Source of the DNA: Lachnospiraceae bacterium
GTDB taxonomy: Bacteria; Bacillota; Clostridia; Lachnospirales; Lachnospiraceae
Direction of reading: 5' to 3'
Assembly (NCBI GenBank): GCA_017651385.1
Contig: JAGCCY010000012.1
Span: 1-6,397, forward strand
DNA length: 6,397 nucleotides
In this document: positions 1-6,397 of the stretch, in pieces
How the letters are laid out: each line of letters starts with the position of its first letter
How positions within the stretch are numbered: the first letter of the stretch is position 1
Made by a program: the position numbers and the translations under genes
The notes under the pieces: generated by a model
Seen by the model: the letters and a program-made list of their open reading frames with translations, nothing else
Databases searched by the model: none
What the model was told of the DNA's origin: nothing

Positions 1-852
1 AAGTCTCTCAAGACGGTTATTTCTGTTGATGATCCTTCTGTAAAGATCGTTTAAGTCGGATGTTGCGAAACGACCGCCATCCAACTGAACCATAGGACGA
101 AGATCCGGAGGGATAACCGGAATTACATCCATGATCATCCATTCGGGCTTATTGCCGGATTCACGGAATGCTTCGACAACTTCAAGTCTCTTTATGATCC
201 TTGCACGCTTCTGTCCGCTGAAATCCTTAAGTTCTGCCTTAAGCTCCGCAGCTTCGGCATCGAGATCGATCGCTTCGAGCAACTCCTTGATTGCTTCGGC
301 ACCCATACCTACACGGAACTTATTGCCGTATTCTTCTCTTGCATCCTGATATTCTTTCTCGGTAAGAACCTTCTTGTACTCAAGATTTGTCTCGCCGGGA
401 TCAAGTACGATGTATGAAGCAAAATAGAGAACTTTTTCAAGAACTCTGGGGGATATATCAAGAATAAGTCCCATTCTTGAAGGTATACCCTTAAAATACC
501 AGATGTGTGATACGGGAGCGGCAAGTTCTATACGTCCCATACGTTCACGACGTACGCTTGCCTTGGTAACCTCTACACCGCATCGGTCACAGATCACGCC
601 TTTATAGCGAATCTTCTTATATTTACCGCAATGACACTCCCAGTCTTTGCTGGGTCCGAAGATCTTTTCACAGAACAGACCGTCTTTTTCGGGCTTTAAA
701 GTTCTGTAATTGATCGTCTCCGGCTTTGTAACGATACCAAATTCGGGATCATCTCCGCGTCTGGACCAGGAACGGATCTTTTCGGGAGATGCAAGGCCGA
801 TCTTAATGGCATCAAATGTCATCGGTTGATATGTATTGTTATTTTCAGACAT
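1..852 (-). CDS. rpoC: DNA-directed RNA polymerase subunit beta' (N-terminal 284 residues, cut by window edge)
   Basis: This is the start of beta', the largest subunit of the RNA polymerase core, which forms the clamp and carries the catalytic Mg-binding loop; that loop lies beyond the window. My translation from the ATG at 852-850 begins [20 protein letters not shown] and is open for 284 codons to base 1. The N-terminal zinc-binding domain is visible with Cys73 and Cys75 (CHCGKYKK) and Cys88 and Cys91 (CDRCGVEVT). It is preceded by the hallmark KPETINYRT and [10 protein letters not shown] segments. Near the window edge are [19 protein letters not shown] and [10 protein letters not shown], the conserved stretch leading to the lid and rudder. 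The start is supported by AGGAG 9 nt upstream and by family similarity. It follows rpoB after 41 nt and is surely cotranscribed with it. Oddity: residues 31-40 replace a usual three-residue stretch between SWS and VTKPET, about seven residues extra. Identification is certain; the C-terminal three quarters is not in view. Confidence 0.98.
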   Translation of the reverse strand, partial: MSENNNTYQPMTFDAIKIGLASPEKIRSWSRRGDDPEFGIVTKPETINYRTLKPEKDGLFCEKIFGPSKDWECHCGKYKKIRYKGVICDRCGVEVTKASVRRERMGRIELAAPVSHIWYFKGIPSRMGLILDISPRVLEKVLYFASYIVLDPGETNLEYKKVLTEKEYQDAREEYGNKFRVGMGAEAIKELLEAIDLDAEAAELKAELKDFSGQKRARIIKRLEVVEAFRESGNKPEWMIMDVIPVIPPDLRPMVQLDGGRFATSDLNDLYRRIINRNNRLERL

Positions 853-861
853 TTATAAAAG

Positions 862-866
862 CTCCT
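862..866 (-). promoter_or_regulatory. Ribosome binding site of rpoC
   Basis: The minus strand reads GAGAGGAGCTTTTATAA directly before the rpoC ATG at 852. AGGAG sits 9 nt from the start codon, a near-optimal Shine-Dalgarno. The whole rpoB-rpoC gap (853-893, 41 nt) shows no hairpin or promoter-like pair, which fits a single rpoBC message. Confidence 0.85.
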
Positions 867-893
867 CTCATACCATTTTTAGTAAACTTGCGA

Positions 894-3800
894 TTAAATC
901 TCATCGGGACTTTCTTCGAAGTCGCCTTCGAAGCTGTCTTCGAAATTGTCTTCGCCATTATCTTCAAACTCTTCGTCGGCCTCAACAAGTTCACCCGACT
1001 CATCGAATTCCTGAGTCTGATAACCTGCGCTCGACCACTCGCGTCTGGAGCTGTTATGCTTTCTGTCTTCGCCTTCGATAACCGAACGGAAATCGGTGTC
1101 GCCGTAATCAACCGACTCAGCGATCTTAACTTCCGTCATATCGTCACGCAATACCTTGATATCAAGGCCGAGTGACTGTAATTCCTTAAGGAGAACCTTA
1201 AAGGATTCGGGAATACCGGGCTTGGGAATATTCTCACCCTTGATGATGGCTTCGTATGTCTTAACACGTCCGATAACATCATCGGATTTAACGGTAAGAA
1301 TTTCCTGAAGAGTATATGATGCACCGTATGCTTCAAGAGCCCAAACTTCCATTTCACCGAAACGCTGTCCGCCGAACTGGGCTTTACCGCCGAGAGGCTG
1401 CTGGGTAACCAGGGAGTAAGGACCTGTTGAACGTGCATGGATCTTATCGTCAACAAGGTGGTGAAGTTTTAAGTAGTGCATGTGTCCGATCGTAACCGGT
1501 CCGTCGAAGTACTCACCGGTACGTCCGTCACGAAGACGAACCTTACCGTCTCTGGAGATCGGAACGCCCTTCCACAATTCTCTGTGATCTCTGTTCTCGG
1601 ATAAGAAATCAAATACTTCCGGAAGGAGCTCACTCTTATGTAACGAAGAGAAGGTAGGAGCCTTCTTGTCATAAGGCTTATCTTCTTTTGCCGCAATTTC
1701 TTTTGCTTCCTTATCATCAAAAGGAAGATTTACGTAATCATTTGCAAGTTCGAGAGTATCCTGGATATCATCCTCGTTGGCACCGTCAAAGACGGGTGTT
1801 GCAACATTGAAGCCAAGAGCCTTTGCCGCAAGCGAAAGGTGGATCTCAAGGACCTGACCGATGTTCATACGTGAAGGTACGCCCAAGGGGTTAAGTACGA
1901 TATCAAGAGGACGTCCGTTGGGAAGATAAGGCATATCTTCTACGGGAAGAACTCTTGAAACAACACCCTTGTTACCGTGACGGCCTGCCATCTTATCACC
2001 GACGCTGATCTTACGCTTCTGAGCTATATAAACTCTTACTGCCTGATTAACACCGGGTGAAAGCTCATCGCCGTTCTCTCTTGTGAATACCTTGGCATCA
2101 ACAACGATACCGTACTCACCGTGAGGAACCTTAAGGGAAGTATCACGAACTTCTCTTGCCTTCTCACCGAAGATCGCACGAAGAAGTCTCTCCTCTGCCG
2201 TAAGTTCCGTTTCTCCCTTGGGAGTAACCTTACCTACAAGAATATCTCCGGCACGTACTTCGGCACCTATACGGATGATACCGCGATCGTCAAGATCCTT
2301 TAACGCATCGTCGCCGACACCGGGAACGTCGCGTGTGATCTCTTCGGGACCGAGCTTTGTATCACGGGCCTCAGCTTCATATTCTTCAATATGGATGGAT
2401 GTATAAACATCATCCTGAACCAAACGTTCACTTAATAAAACCGCATCCTCGTAGTTGTAACCTTCCCAGGTCATGAATCCGATAAGAGGATTCTTACCTA
2501 AAGCAAGCTCACCGTTTGAGGTTGAAGGACCGTCGGCAATAACTTCGCCGGCCTGAACGCGGTTGCCCTTAAATACTATGGGCTTCTGATTATAACAGTT
2601 TGACTGGTTACTTCTGGAGAACTTTGTAAGGTGATACTCCTTCTTTGTACCGTCATCATAAGTGATCTTTATAAGATTTGAGGAAACGTAATCAACCGTA
2701 CCGTTGCCCTCTGCAAGTACACATACACCCGAATCGGATGCAGCCTTGGGTTCCATACCGGTTCCGACTACGGGAGCCTCTGTCATCATAAGCGGAACTG
2801 CCTGACGCTGCATGTTCGAACCCATGAGGGCACGGTTTGCATCGTCGTTCTCAAGGAAAGGAATAAGCGCGGTAGCAACAGAGAATACCATCTTGGGCGA
2901 TACGTCCATGAAATCGAACATCGTCTTGGGATATTCCTGTGTCTCTGCACGGAAACGTCCGGAAACCTGATTCTTAACGAATGTTCCGTCGGGATTAAGC
3001 GCTACGTTAGCCTGTGCTACGTGATAGTTATCTTCCTCATCCGCAGTCATATATACCCATTCATCCGTAACACGGGGTTCTTCGGGATTTGACTTATCGA
3101 TCTTACGATACGGTGCTTCGATAAATCCGTACTCATTGATCCTTGCAAAAGAAGCAAGGGAGTTGATAAGACCGATGTTGGGACCTTCGGGGGTCTCGAT
3201 GGGACACATACGGCCGTAGTGCGAATAGTGTACGTCTCGAACCTCAAAGGATGCACGCTCTCTTGAAAGACCGCCGGGGCCGAGGGCCGAAAGACGTCTC
3301 TTATGAGTAAGCTCACCGAGAGGGTTGTTCTGGTCCATGAACTGTGAAAGCTGTGATGAACCGAAGAATTCCTTAACGGCTGCCTGTACGGGCTTGATGT
3401 TTATAAGTGTCTGGGGAGTAACTTCATCGGTATCGTGAGTGGTCATACGTTCTCTTACGACTCTTTCAAGTCTTGAAAGACCGATACGGTACTGATTCTG
3501 TAAAAGCTCACCTACGGCACGGATACGACGGTTTCCGAGGTGATCGATATCGTCTTCGTTACCGATGCCGTACTCCAAATGCATGTTGTAGTTAATGGAA
3601 GCAAAAATATCTTCCTTTGTTATATGCTTAGGGATAAGTTCGTGGATGTTTTTCTTGATCGCTTCTTTAACGGAAGCCTTATCCTTACACTCCTCAAGTA
3701 TTGTGGCAAGTGCGGGATAATATACTCTTTCGTTTACACCGAGTTCTTTGAGTTCTTCGGGCTTTAATTCCACAAAACCCGTAATGTCTACCATCAGGTT

Positions 3801-4850
3801 GGAAAGGATCTTCTCAACTTTTTCTTCGGTCTGAACGTACACAAAAGGAACTGCCGCATCCTGGATCTTGTCGGCAATTTCACGTGTAGCCTTCTCGCCC
3901 TTTGCGATCATTACTTCGCCGGTAGAGGGATTGATGACATCCTCTGCGATCTCGTGACCGGAAATACGGTTTCTGAAAGAAAGCTTCTTATTGAATTTAT
4001 AACGTCCGACTTTGGCAAGATCGTAACGTCTTGCATCAAAGAACATACCATTAATAAGCCCTTCGGCGTTCTCCACACTTAAGGGTTCGCCGGGGCGGAT
4101 CTTTTTGTATAACTCTATTAAGCCCGATTCAGCGCTTCCTTCGGGAGTCTTTTCATTTACGGAAGGATCCTTGGCGATACTTGCCTCGATCTTCTCCTCA
4201 TCTCCGAAAAGCTCTCTGATCTCTGCGTTGGTACCAAGACCAAGCGCACGGATGAGCACCGTGATCGGAACCTTACGGGTTCTGTCAACACGTACCGAGA
4301 ATACGTCGTTGGAATCGGTTTCGTATTCAAGCCATGCACCACGGTTAGGGATAACCGTTGCAAAATACAGTTTCTTTCCTATCTTATCGTGTTCGATGTT
4401 GTAGTAAATACCCGGTGAACGAACCATCTGGCTTACGATAACTCGTTCCGCGCCGTTGATGACGAAGGTACCCGTCTCGGTCATTAAAGGAAGGTCACCC
4501 ATGAAAATATCATGTTCGAACACATCACCCTTTTCCTGATTGTGGAGACGAACCTTAACCTTTAAGGGAGCCGCATATGTAGCGTCTCTTTCCTTACACT
4601 TCTCGATGGAATACTTGACATCGTCCTCACAGAGTTCATAGTCTACGAACTCAAGGCTTAAATGTCCGCTGTAGTCCTCAATCGGAGAAATGTCGTCAAA
4701 GGCCTCGCGAAGTCCTTCTTCAAGAAACCACTTGTAGGAATCCTTCTGAACTTCGATAAGGTTGGGCATTTCCAAAACTTCTTTTTGTCGTGAATAACTC
4801 ATACGTGTATTCTTGCCTGCGGCAATAGGACGTATTCTGTTTTTTTCCAT
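894..4850 (-). CDS. rpoB: DNA-directed RNA polymerase subunit beta (complete)
   Basis: This is the beta subunit of core RNA polymerase, which with beta' forms the active centre and binds the RNA-DNA hybrid; it is the target of rifamycins. The gene is intact, 1318 residues from the ATG at 4850, with TAA at 896-894. The N-terminal protrusion begins near [19 protein letters not shown], followed by the lobe. The rifampicin region is residues 497-523, colinear with E. coli 507-533, and contains [20 protein letters not shown] and [15 protein letters not shown] lies at 797-803. The active-site lysines are in [12 protein letters not shown] (Lys953 and Lys961). The C-terminal clamp motif [22 protein letters not shown] lies near 1155-1176. 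Start choice: an ATG two codons upstream at 4856 abuts the Shine-Dalgarno, whereas the ATG at 4850 has a 6-nt spacer and gives MEKNRIRPI, the N-terminus I recall for relatives. Unusual parts are a longer lobe loop (229-243) and an acidic xFED-repeat tail (1281-1318). It has its own promoter and is cotranscribed with rpoC. Confidence 0.98.
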   Translation of the reverse strand: MEKNRIRPIAAGKNTRMSYSRQKEVLEMPNLIEVQKDSYKWFLEEGLREAFDDISPIEDYSGHLSLEFVDYELCEDDVKYSIEKCKERDATYAAPLKVKVRLHNQEKGDVFEHDIFMGDLPLMTETGTFVINGAERVIVSQMVRSPGIYYNIEHDKIGKKLYFATVIPNRGAWLEYETDSNDVFSVRVDRTRKVPITVLIRALGLGTNAEIRELFGDEEKIEASIAKDPSVNEKTPEGSAESGLIELYKKIRPGEPLSVENAEGLINGMFFDARRYDLAKVGRYKFNKKLSFRNRISGHEIAEDVINPSTGEVMIAKGEKATREIADKIQDAAVPFVYVQTEEKVEKILSNLMVDITGFVELKPEELKELGVNERVYYPALATILEECKDKASVKEAIKKNIHELIPKHITKEDIFASINYNMHLEYGIGNEDDIDHLGNRRIRAVGELLQNQYRIGLSRLERVVRERMTTHDTDEVTPQTLINIKPVQAAVKEFFGSSQLSQFMDQNNPLGELTHKRRLSALGPGGLSRERASFEVRDVHYSHYGRMCPIETPEGPNIGLINSLASFARINEYGFIEAPYRKIDKSNPEEPRVTDEWVYMTADEEDNYHVAQANVALNPDGTFVKNQVSGRFRAETQEYPKTMFDFMDVSPKMVFSVATALIPFLENDDANRALMGSNMQRQAVPLMMTEAPVVGTGMEPKAASDSGVCVLAEGNGTVDYVSSNLIKITYDDGTKKEYHLTKFSRSNQSNCYNQKPIVFKGNRVQAGEVIADGPSTSNGELALGKNPLIGFMTWEGYNYEDAVLLSERLVQDDVYTSIHIEEYEAEARDTKLGPEEITRDVPGVGDDALKDLDDRGIIRIGAEVRAGDILVGKVTPKGETELTAEERLLRAIFGEKAREVRDTSLKVPHGEYGIVVDAKVFTRENGDELSPGVNQAVRVYIAQKRKISVGDKMAGRHGNKGVVSRVLPVEDMPYLPNGRPLDIVLNPLGVPSRMNIGQVLEIHLSLAAKALGFNVATPVFDGANEDDIQDTLELANDYVNLPFDDKEAKEIAAKEDKPYDKKAPTFSSLHKSELLPEVFDFLSENRDHRELWKGVPISRDGKVRLRDGRTGEYFDGPVTIGHMHYLKLHHLVDDKIHARSTGPYSLVTQQPLGGKAQFGGQRFGEMEVWALEAYGASYTLQEILTVKSDDVIGRVKTYEAIIKGENIPKPGIPESFKVLLKELQSLGLDIKVLRDDMTEVKIAESVDYGDTDFRSVIEGEDRKHNSSRREWSSAGYQTQEFDESGELVEADEEFEDNGEDNFEDSFEGDFEESPDEI
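912..971 (-). repeat. Imperfect 12-bp tandem repeat coding the acidic xFED tail of RpoB
   Basis: Five successive 12-mers on the plus strand share a core of CTTCGAA or CTTC in the same phase: ttcttcgaagtc, gccttcgaagct, gtcttcgaaatt, gtcttcgccatt and atcttcaaactc. Read on the coding strand they give the tetrapeptides [16 protein letters not shown] and DFEE just before the stop. The 38-residue tail around them (about 1281-1318) has 20 Asp/Glu and no Lys/Arg. The repeat is in frame, so copy-number change would lengthen or shorten the tail by four residues without breaking the gene. Its function is unknown. Confidence 0.7.
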
Positions 4851-4938
4851 TGACATCCACCCCGTTCTTATTTAATTAGCACTGGTTTTTATATGTAAAA
4901 AAAGCCACAAAAAAACAAAGCACACCACAATAGTGCAC
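4851..4938 (-). promoter_or_regulatory. U-rich 5' leader of the rpoBC message
   Basis: The predicted untranslated leader contains two U7 runs (4915-4909 and 4903-4897) separated by GUGGC. Near its 5' end GCAC (4936-4933) can pair with GUGC (4923-4920), which is followed at once by UUUGUUUUUUU. The same 5' bases, as GCACU, can instead pair with AGUGC (4883-4879), extended by GGU (4926-4924) with ACC (4886-4884). The two pairings exclude each other. The stems are short, so this is described as sequence seen, not as a recognised riboswitch or attenuator; no known leader family was recognised. Confidence 0.35.
4857..4863 (-). promoter_or_regulatory. Ribosome binding site of rpoB, deciding the start
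   Basis: The coding strand reads GGGGTGG, then ATGTCA, then ATG. GGGGTGG can pair with the anti-Shine-Dalgarno segment that normally binds GAGGTGA, using two G-U wobbles. It touches the first ATG (4856) but stands 6 nt from the second (4850). This favours translation from 4850 and a protein of 1318 rather than 1320 residues. Confidence 0.7.
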
Positions 4939-4941
4939 TAT
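4930..4941. repeat. Perfect 12-bp palindrome over the predicted rpoB start site (possible operator)
   Basis: ATAGTGCACTAT is its own reverse complement. It begins 2 nt downstream of the -10 hexamer and spans about -4 to +8 relative to the expected transcription start near 4937. That placement is typical of a repressor operator, but no regulator is identified, and a short palindrome could arise by chance in AT-rich DNA. The palindrome itself is seen directly; the operator role is inference. Confidence 0.4.
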
Positions 4942-4943
4942 CC

Positions 4944-4972
4944 ATAGTACTACAAATCACTTTTGAAGTCAA
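4944..4972 (-). promoter_or_regulatory. Near-consensus sigma-A promoter for rpoBC
   Basis: On the minus strand the -35 box TTGACT (4972-4967) and the -10 box TACTAT (4949-4944) are separated by exactly 17 nt. Each hexamer matches the consensus (TTGACA, TATAAT) at the most important positions: TTGAC in the -35 box and TA...T in the -10 box. The 26 bases just upstream (5002-4977) are 22/26 A or T and could act as an UP element. By spacing, transcription should start near 4936-4938, leaving a leader of about 87 nt before the rpoB ATG. No other promoter pair this good was noticed between the sensor gene and rpoB. Confidence 0.8.
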
Positions 4973-5002
4973 CCGGAAATTTATTGGGATTTTTGAAATA
5001 TT

Positions 5003-5026
5003 TTCCGGCCCGGAACCGGGCCGGAA
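5003..5026 (-). terminator. GC-rich hairpin terminator after the sensor gene
   Basis: TTCCGGCCCGG (5003-5013) and CCGGGCCGGAA (5016-5026) form a perfect 11-bp inverted repeat with a 2-nt spacer, in practice a stem of about 10 bp with a tetraloop. It begins 16 nt after the TAG of the sensor gene. On the coding strand the stem is followed by AAAATATTTC, a poor U-tract. On the plus strand there is no T-run either, so the minus orientation is assigned from context. A second small dyad, ATCATT-G-AATGAT (5026-5038), lies just before it. Confidence 0.65.
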
Positions 5027-5042
5027 TCATTGAATGATAACA

Positions 5043-6397
5043 CTAAACTTTGGCAATTTCGATCTCTCTTGCGAGAGTTTCGTAAAGAACATGTTTGCTT
5101 ACCGGTTTTGCAAGACTTGCATTCATACCCGAGTAAGCGATCCCGTTTTCTTCACCGGGATAATTGTTTGACGAAAGCGCGATTATCGGAATATCTTCGG
5201 CATCGGGTCTTGTAAGGGCTCTTATGTACCTTGACGCCTCGAGACCGTTCATCTTCGGCATATGTATATCCATCAGGATAGCATCATAATAATTGACCTC
5301 TGATCCGCTGAACTTCTCGACCGCCTCCGCTCCGTTCACCGCACAGTCATACAGGATATCATGGTCCGCCAAAAGCTTGCCTATATCGGTGCGGTTTATC
5401 TCATTATCGTCGGCAAGAAGTATTCTTCTTCCCGAAATCTCTTCGATCCTTATCTCTTTGTCTGCTTTGGGTTTAGCGGGATTATCCGTCTCAAAGCTCA
5501 TATCGGCAACTATCGTGATCCCTACTCCGATCTTTCCGGTCGCCGTCACAACACCGCCGAACTCATTTATTATAAGCTTTGCGACGGTAAGCTTCATACC
5601 CGTGCCTTCTTTGCCCTCAAGATTGACCGTCTCACGACTGAACGGGGCAAATATATCCTCTATTACTTCTTCGCTCATGCCCGGGCCGTTATCCTTGATC
5701 ACGAAACGGATATCCGCCCTTTTGTCTTCTTCACCGGTGATATAGCAGTTAAATACCACTTCGCCGCCGGCATCCGTACTTACGGTCGCATTTTCAAGAA
5801 GATTGTTGAATGCTCTTTCAAGAAGCGTCTTGTCTGCCTTTATCGTAAATTTGTCGGCGATCTCGGATCTTAGTGCAAAATACACGTTTTTTGCCTTGCA
5901 CAGAGGAGATATGACAGCTTCTATGTCATTTATGATGTCTCCGAACCTGACACTTTCGATCTTTATGGGAACATGCTTAAGGTCAAGACCCGACATATCA
6001 CGCGCATCATCCAGCATGCCGTTTAAATATCCCGCGGTCTTTCTGATCCTGGCAAGTTCTTCCTTGATATATGCGGGTTTATCAAGCTCTTTTTCGATCG
6101 AATCCGTTACGCTGAGTATCGCATTGACCGGGATCTTCATCTCACGGCTTAACTTGGTTAAGAATTCGATCTTGGCATTGTTGGCTTCGGTCGCGTTTTT
6201 AAGTGCCAGTTCAAGCATTTCTCTTGTCTCGTTGTTCTTCCTGACGACATCGGTAACATCCTTTTTAAGGATCACTAGGAAGCGCTTGCCTGGATCGAGA
6301 TACGAAAAAGCAAAGTATTTTTTCCTGGGTTCTCCTTCGGACCTTGATTCATCGACCGTAAAAGCATACAGATCTTTTGATTTAAGTTCTTCATATA
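5043..6397 (-). CDS. Hybrid sensor histidine kinase-like protein with degenerate H-box (N-terminus outside window)
   Basis: The visible part is 450 codons, ending in TAG at 5045-5043. No stop occurs before base 6397, so the gene continues outside the window; the GTG at 6275 is internal. Numbering from the first whole codon: residues 1-50 resemble the end of a PAS-like domain (KYFAFSYLDPGKRFLVILKK, then DVTDV). Residues 51-140 are a HisKA-like helical hairpin. Residues 185-300 are HATPase_c, with N-box Asn202, G1 box DNGPGM (235-240), F box IFAPF (248-252) and G2 GTGMKL. Residues 323-450 are a receiver with Asp329/Asp330, phosphoacceptor Asp376 in LMDIHMPKMNG, Ser408 and Lys430. The H-box reads LSREMKIPVNAI where relatives have MSHEIRTPMNAI. 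The phosphoacceptor His is Arg84 and the +4 Thr is Ile88, so autophosphorylation on this site is not expected. No output or HPt domain follows. The stimulus and partner are unknown. A terminator follows it, and rpoB is probably a separate unit. Confidence 0.9.
   Translation of the reverse strand, partial: YEELKSKDLYAFTVDESRSEGEPRKKYFAFSYLDPGKRFLVILKKDVTDVVRKNNETREMLELALKNATEANNAKIEFLTKLSREMKIPVNAILSVTDSIEKELDKPAYIKEELARIRKTAGYLNGMLDDARDMSGLDLKHVPIKIESVRFGDIINDIEAVISPLCKAKNVYFALRSEIADKFTIKADKTLLERAFNNLLENATVSTDAGGEVVFNCYITGEEDKRADIRFVIKDNGPGMSEEVIEDIFAPFSRETVNLEGKEGTGMKLTVAKLIINEFGGVVTATGKIGVGITIVADMSFETDNPAKPKADKEIRIEEISGRRILLADDNEINRTDIGKLLADHDILYDCAVNGAEAVEKFSGSEVNYYDAILMDIHMPKMNGLEASRYIRALTRPDAEDIPIIALSSNNYPGEENGIAYSGMNASLAKPVSKHVLYETLAREIEIAKV

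Noticed and set aside
309..524. Minus-strand open frame of 71 residues inside rpoC
   Set aside because: The rpoC frame is continuous and conserved across this region; this is an out-of-frame shadow.
816..1175. Plus-strand open frame of 119 residues that looks like a hydrophobic membrane protein
   Set aside because: It lies antisense to the rpoB tail, the rpoBC gap and the rpoC start. Its Phe/Val/Ile richness is the complement of the GAA/GAT/TTC-rich acidic repeat, and no ribosome site or promoter was seen.
1136..1456. Minus-strand open frames in a second reading frame of rpoB (also 1469-1720, 3047-3316, 4157-4363)
   Set aside because: They overlap rpoB on the same strand in another frame, and rpoB itself is uninterrupted; they are chance frames.
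4105..4404. Plus-strand open frame of 99 residues within rpoB
   Set aside because: It is antisense to a highly conserved part of rpoB, has Ser-rich low-complexity content typical of antisense translation, and has no supporting signals.
4945..4952. Palindrome TAGTACTA overlapping the -10 box
   Set aside because: It is only 8 bp and made largely of the -10 hexamer itself; too short to claim as an operator.
5361..5873. Plus-strand open frame of 170 residues
   Set aside because: It is fully antisense to the ATPase and receiver coding region, shows no recognisable domain, and overlaps another antisense frame at 5293-5745. Both are shadows of the sensor gene.
1..6397. A new multi-gene defence or mobile system
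   Set aside because: The window is filled by rpoC, rpoB and one sensor gene. No transposase, integrase, repeat-spacer array, toxin-antitoxin pair, tRNA or attachment-like repeat was found on either strand.

Overview
The window reads as a housekeeping region of a low-to-mid GC Firmicute. The RpoB and RpoC sequences look most like Lachnospiraceae (Butyrivibrio/Pseudobutyrivibrio/Roseburia-like). This rests on recall of family sequences, not on a search. All genes lie on the minus strand, so transcription runs from high to low coordinates.

Layout in transcription order. (1) 6397-5043 is the 3' part of a hybrid sensor protein: the end of a PAS-like domain, a HisKA-like dimerisation region, a HATPase_c domain and a C-terminal receiver. 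Its 5' end lies beyond the window. (2) 5042-4851 is a 192-bp intergenic region. It holds a GC-rich 11-bp terminator-type hairpin just after the sensor gene, an AT-rich stretch, a near-consensus sigma-A promoter (TTGACT, 17 nt, TACTAT), a perfect 12-bp palindrome over the predicted start site, a leader of about 87 nt with two U7 runs, and a Shine-Dalgarno sequence. (3) 4850-894 is a complete rpoB for the RNA polymerase beta subunit. (4) A 41-nt gap carries the rpoC ribosome binding site. (5) 852-1 is the first 284 codons of rpoC (beta'), which runs off the low-coordinate end.

rpoB and rpoC form one transcription unit whose products build the catalytic core of RNA polymerase. In many Firmicutes rpoB follows rplJ-rplL. 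Here the terminator and promoter suggest that rpoBC is driven on its own, insulated from the unrelated sensor gene upstream.

I see no mobile element, CRISPR array, tRNA, rRNA or clearly new multi-gene system. The most notable observation is that the sensor has Arg where the phosphoacceptor His of the H-box should be, lacks the Thr/Asn of the phosphatase motif, and has an altered ATP lid, while its receiver domain looks intact. Smaller points are a tandem xFED acidic tail on beta, a roughly 7-residue insertion beside the beta' zipper, and the palindrome and U-rich leader in front of rpoB.
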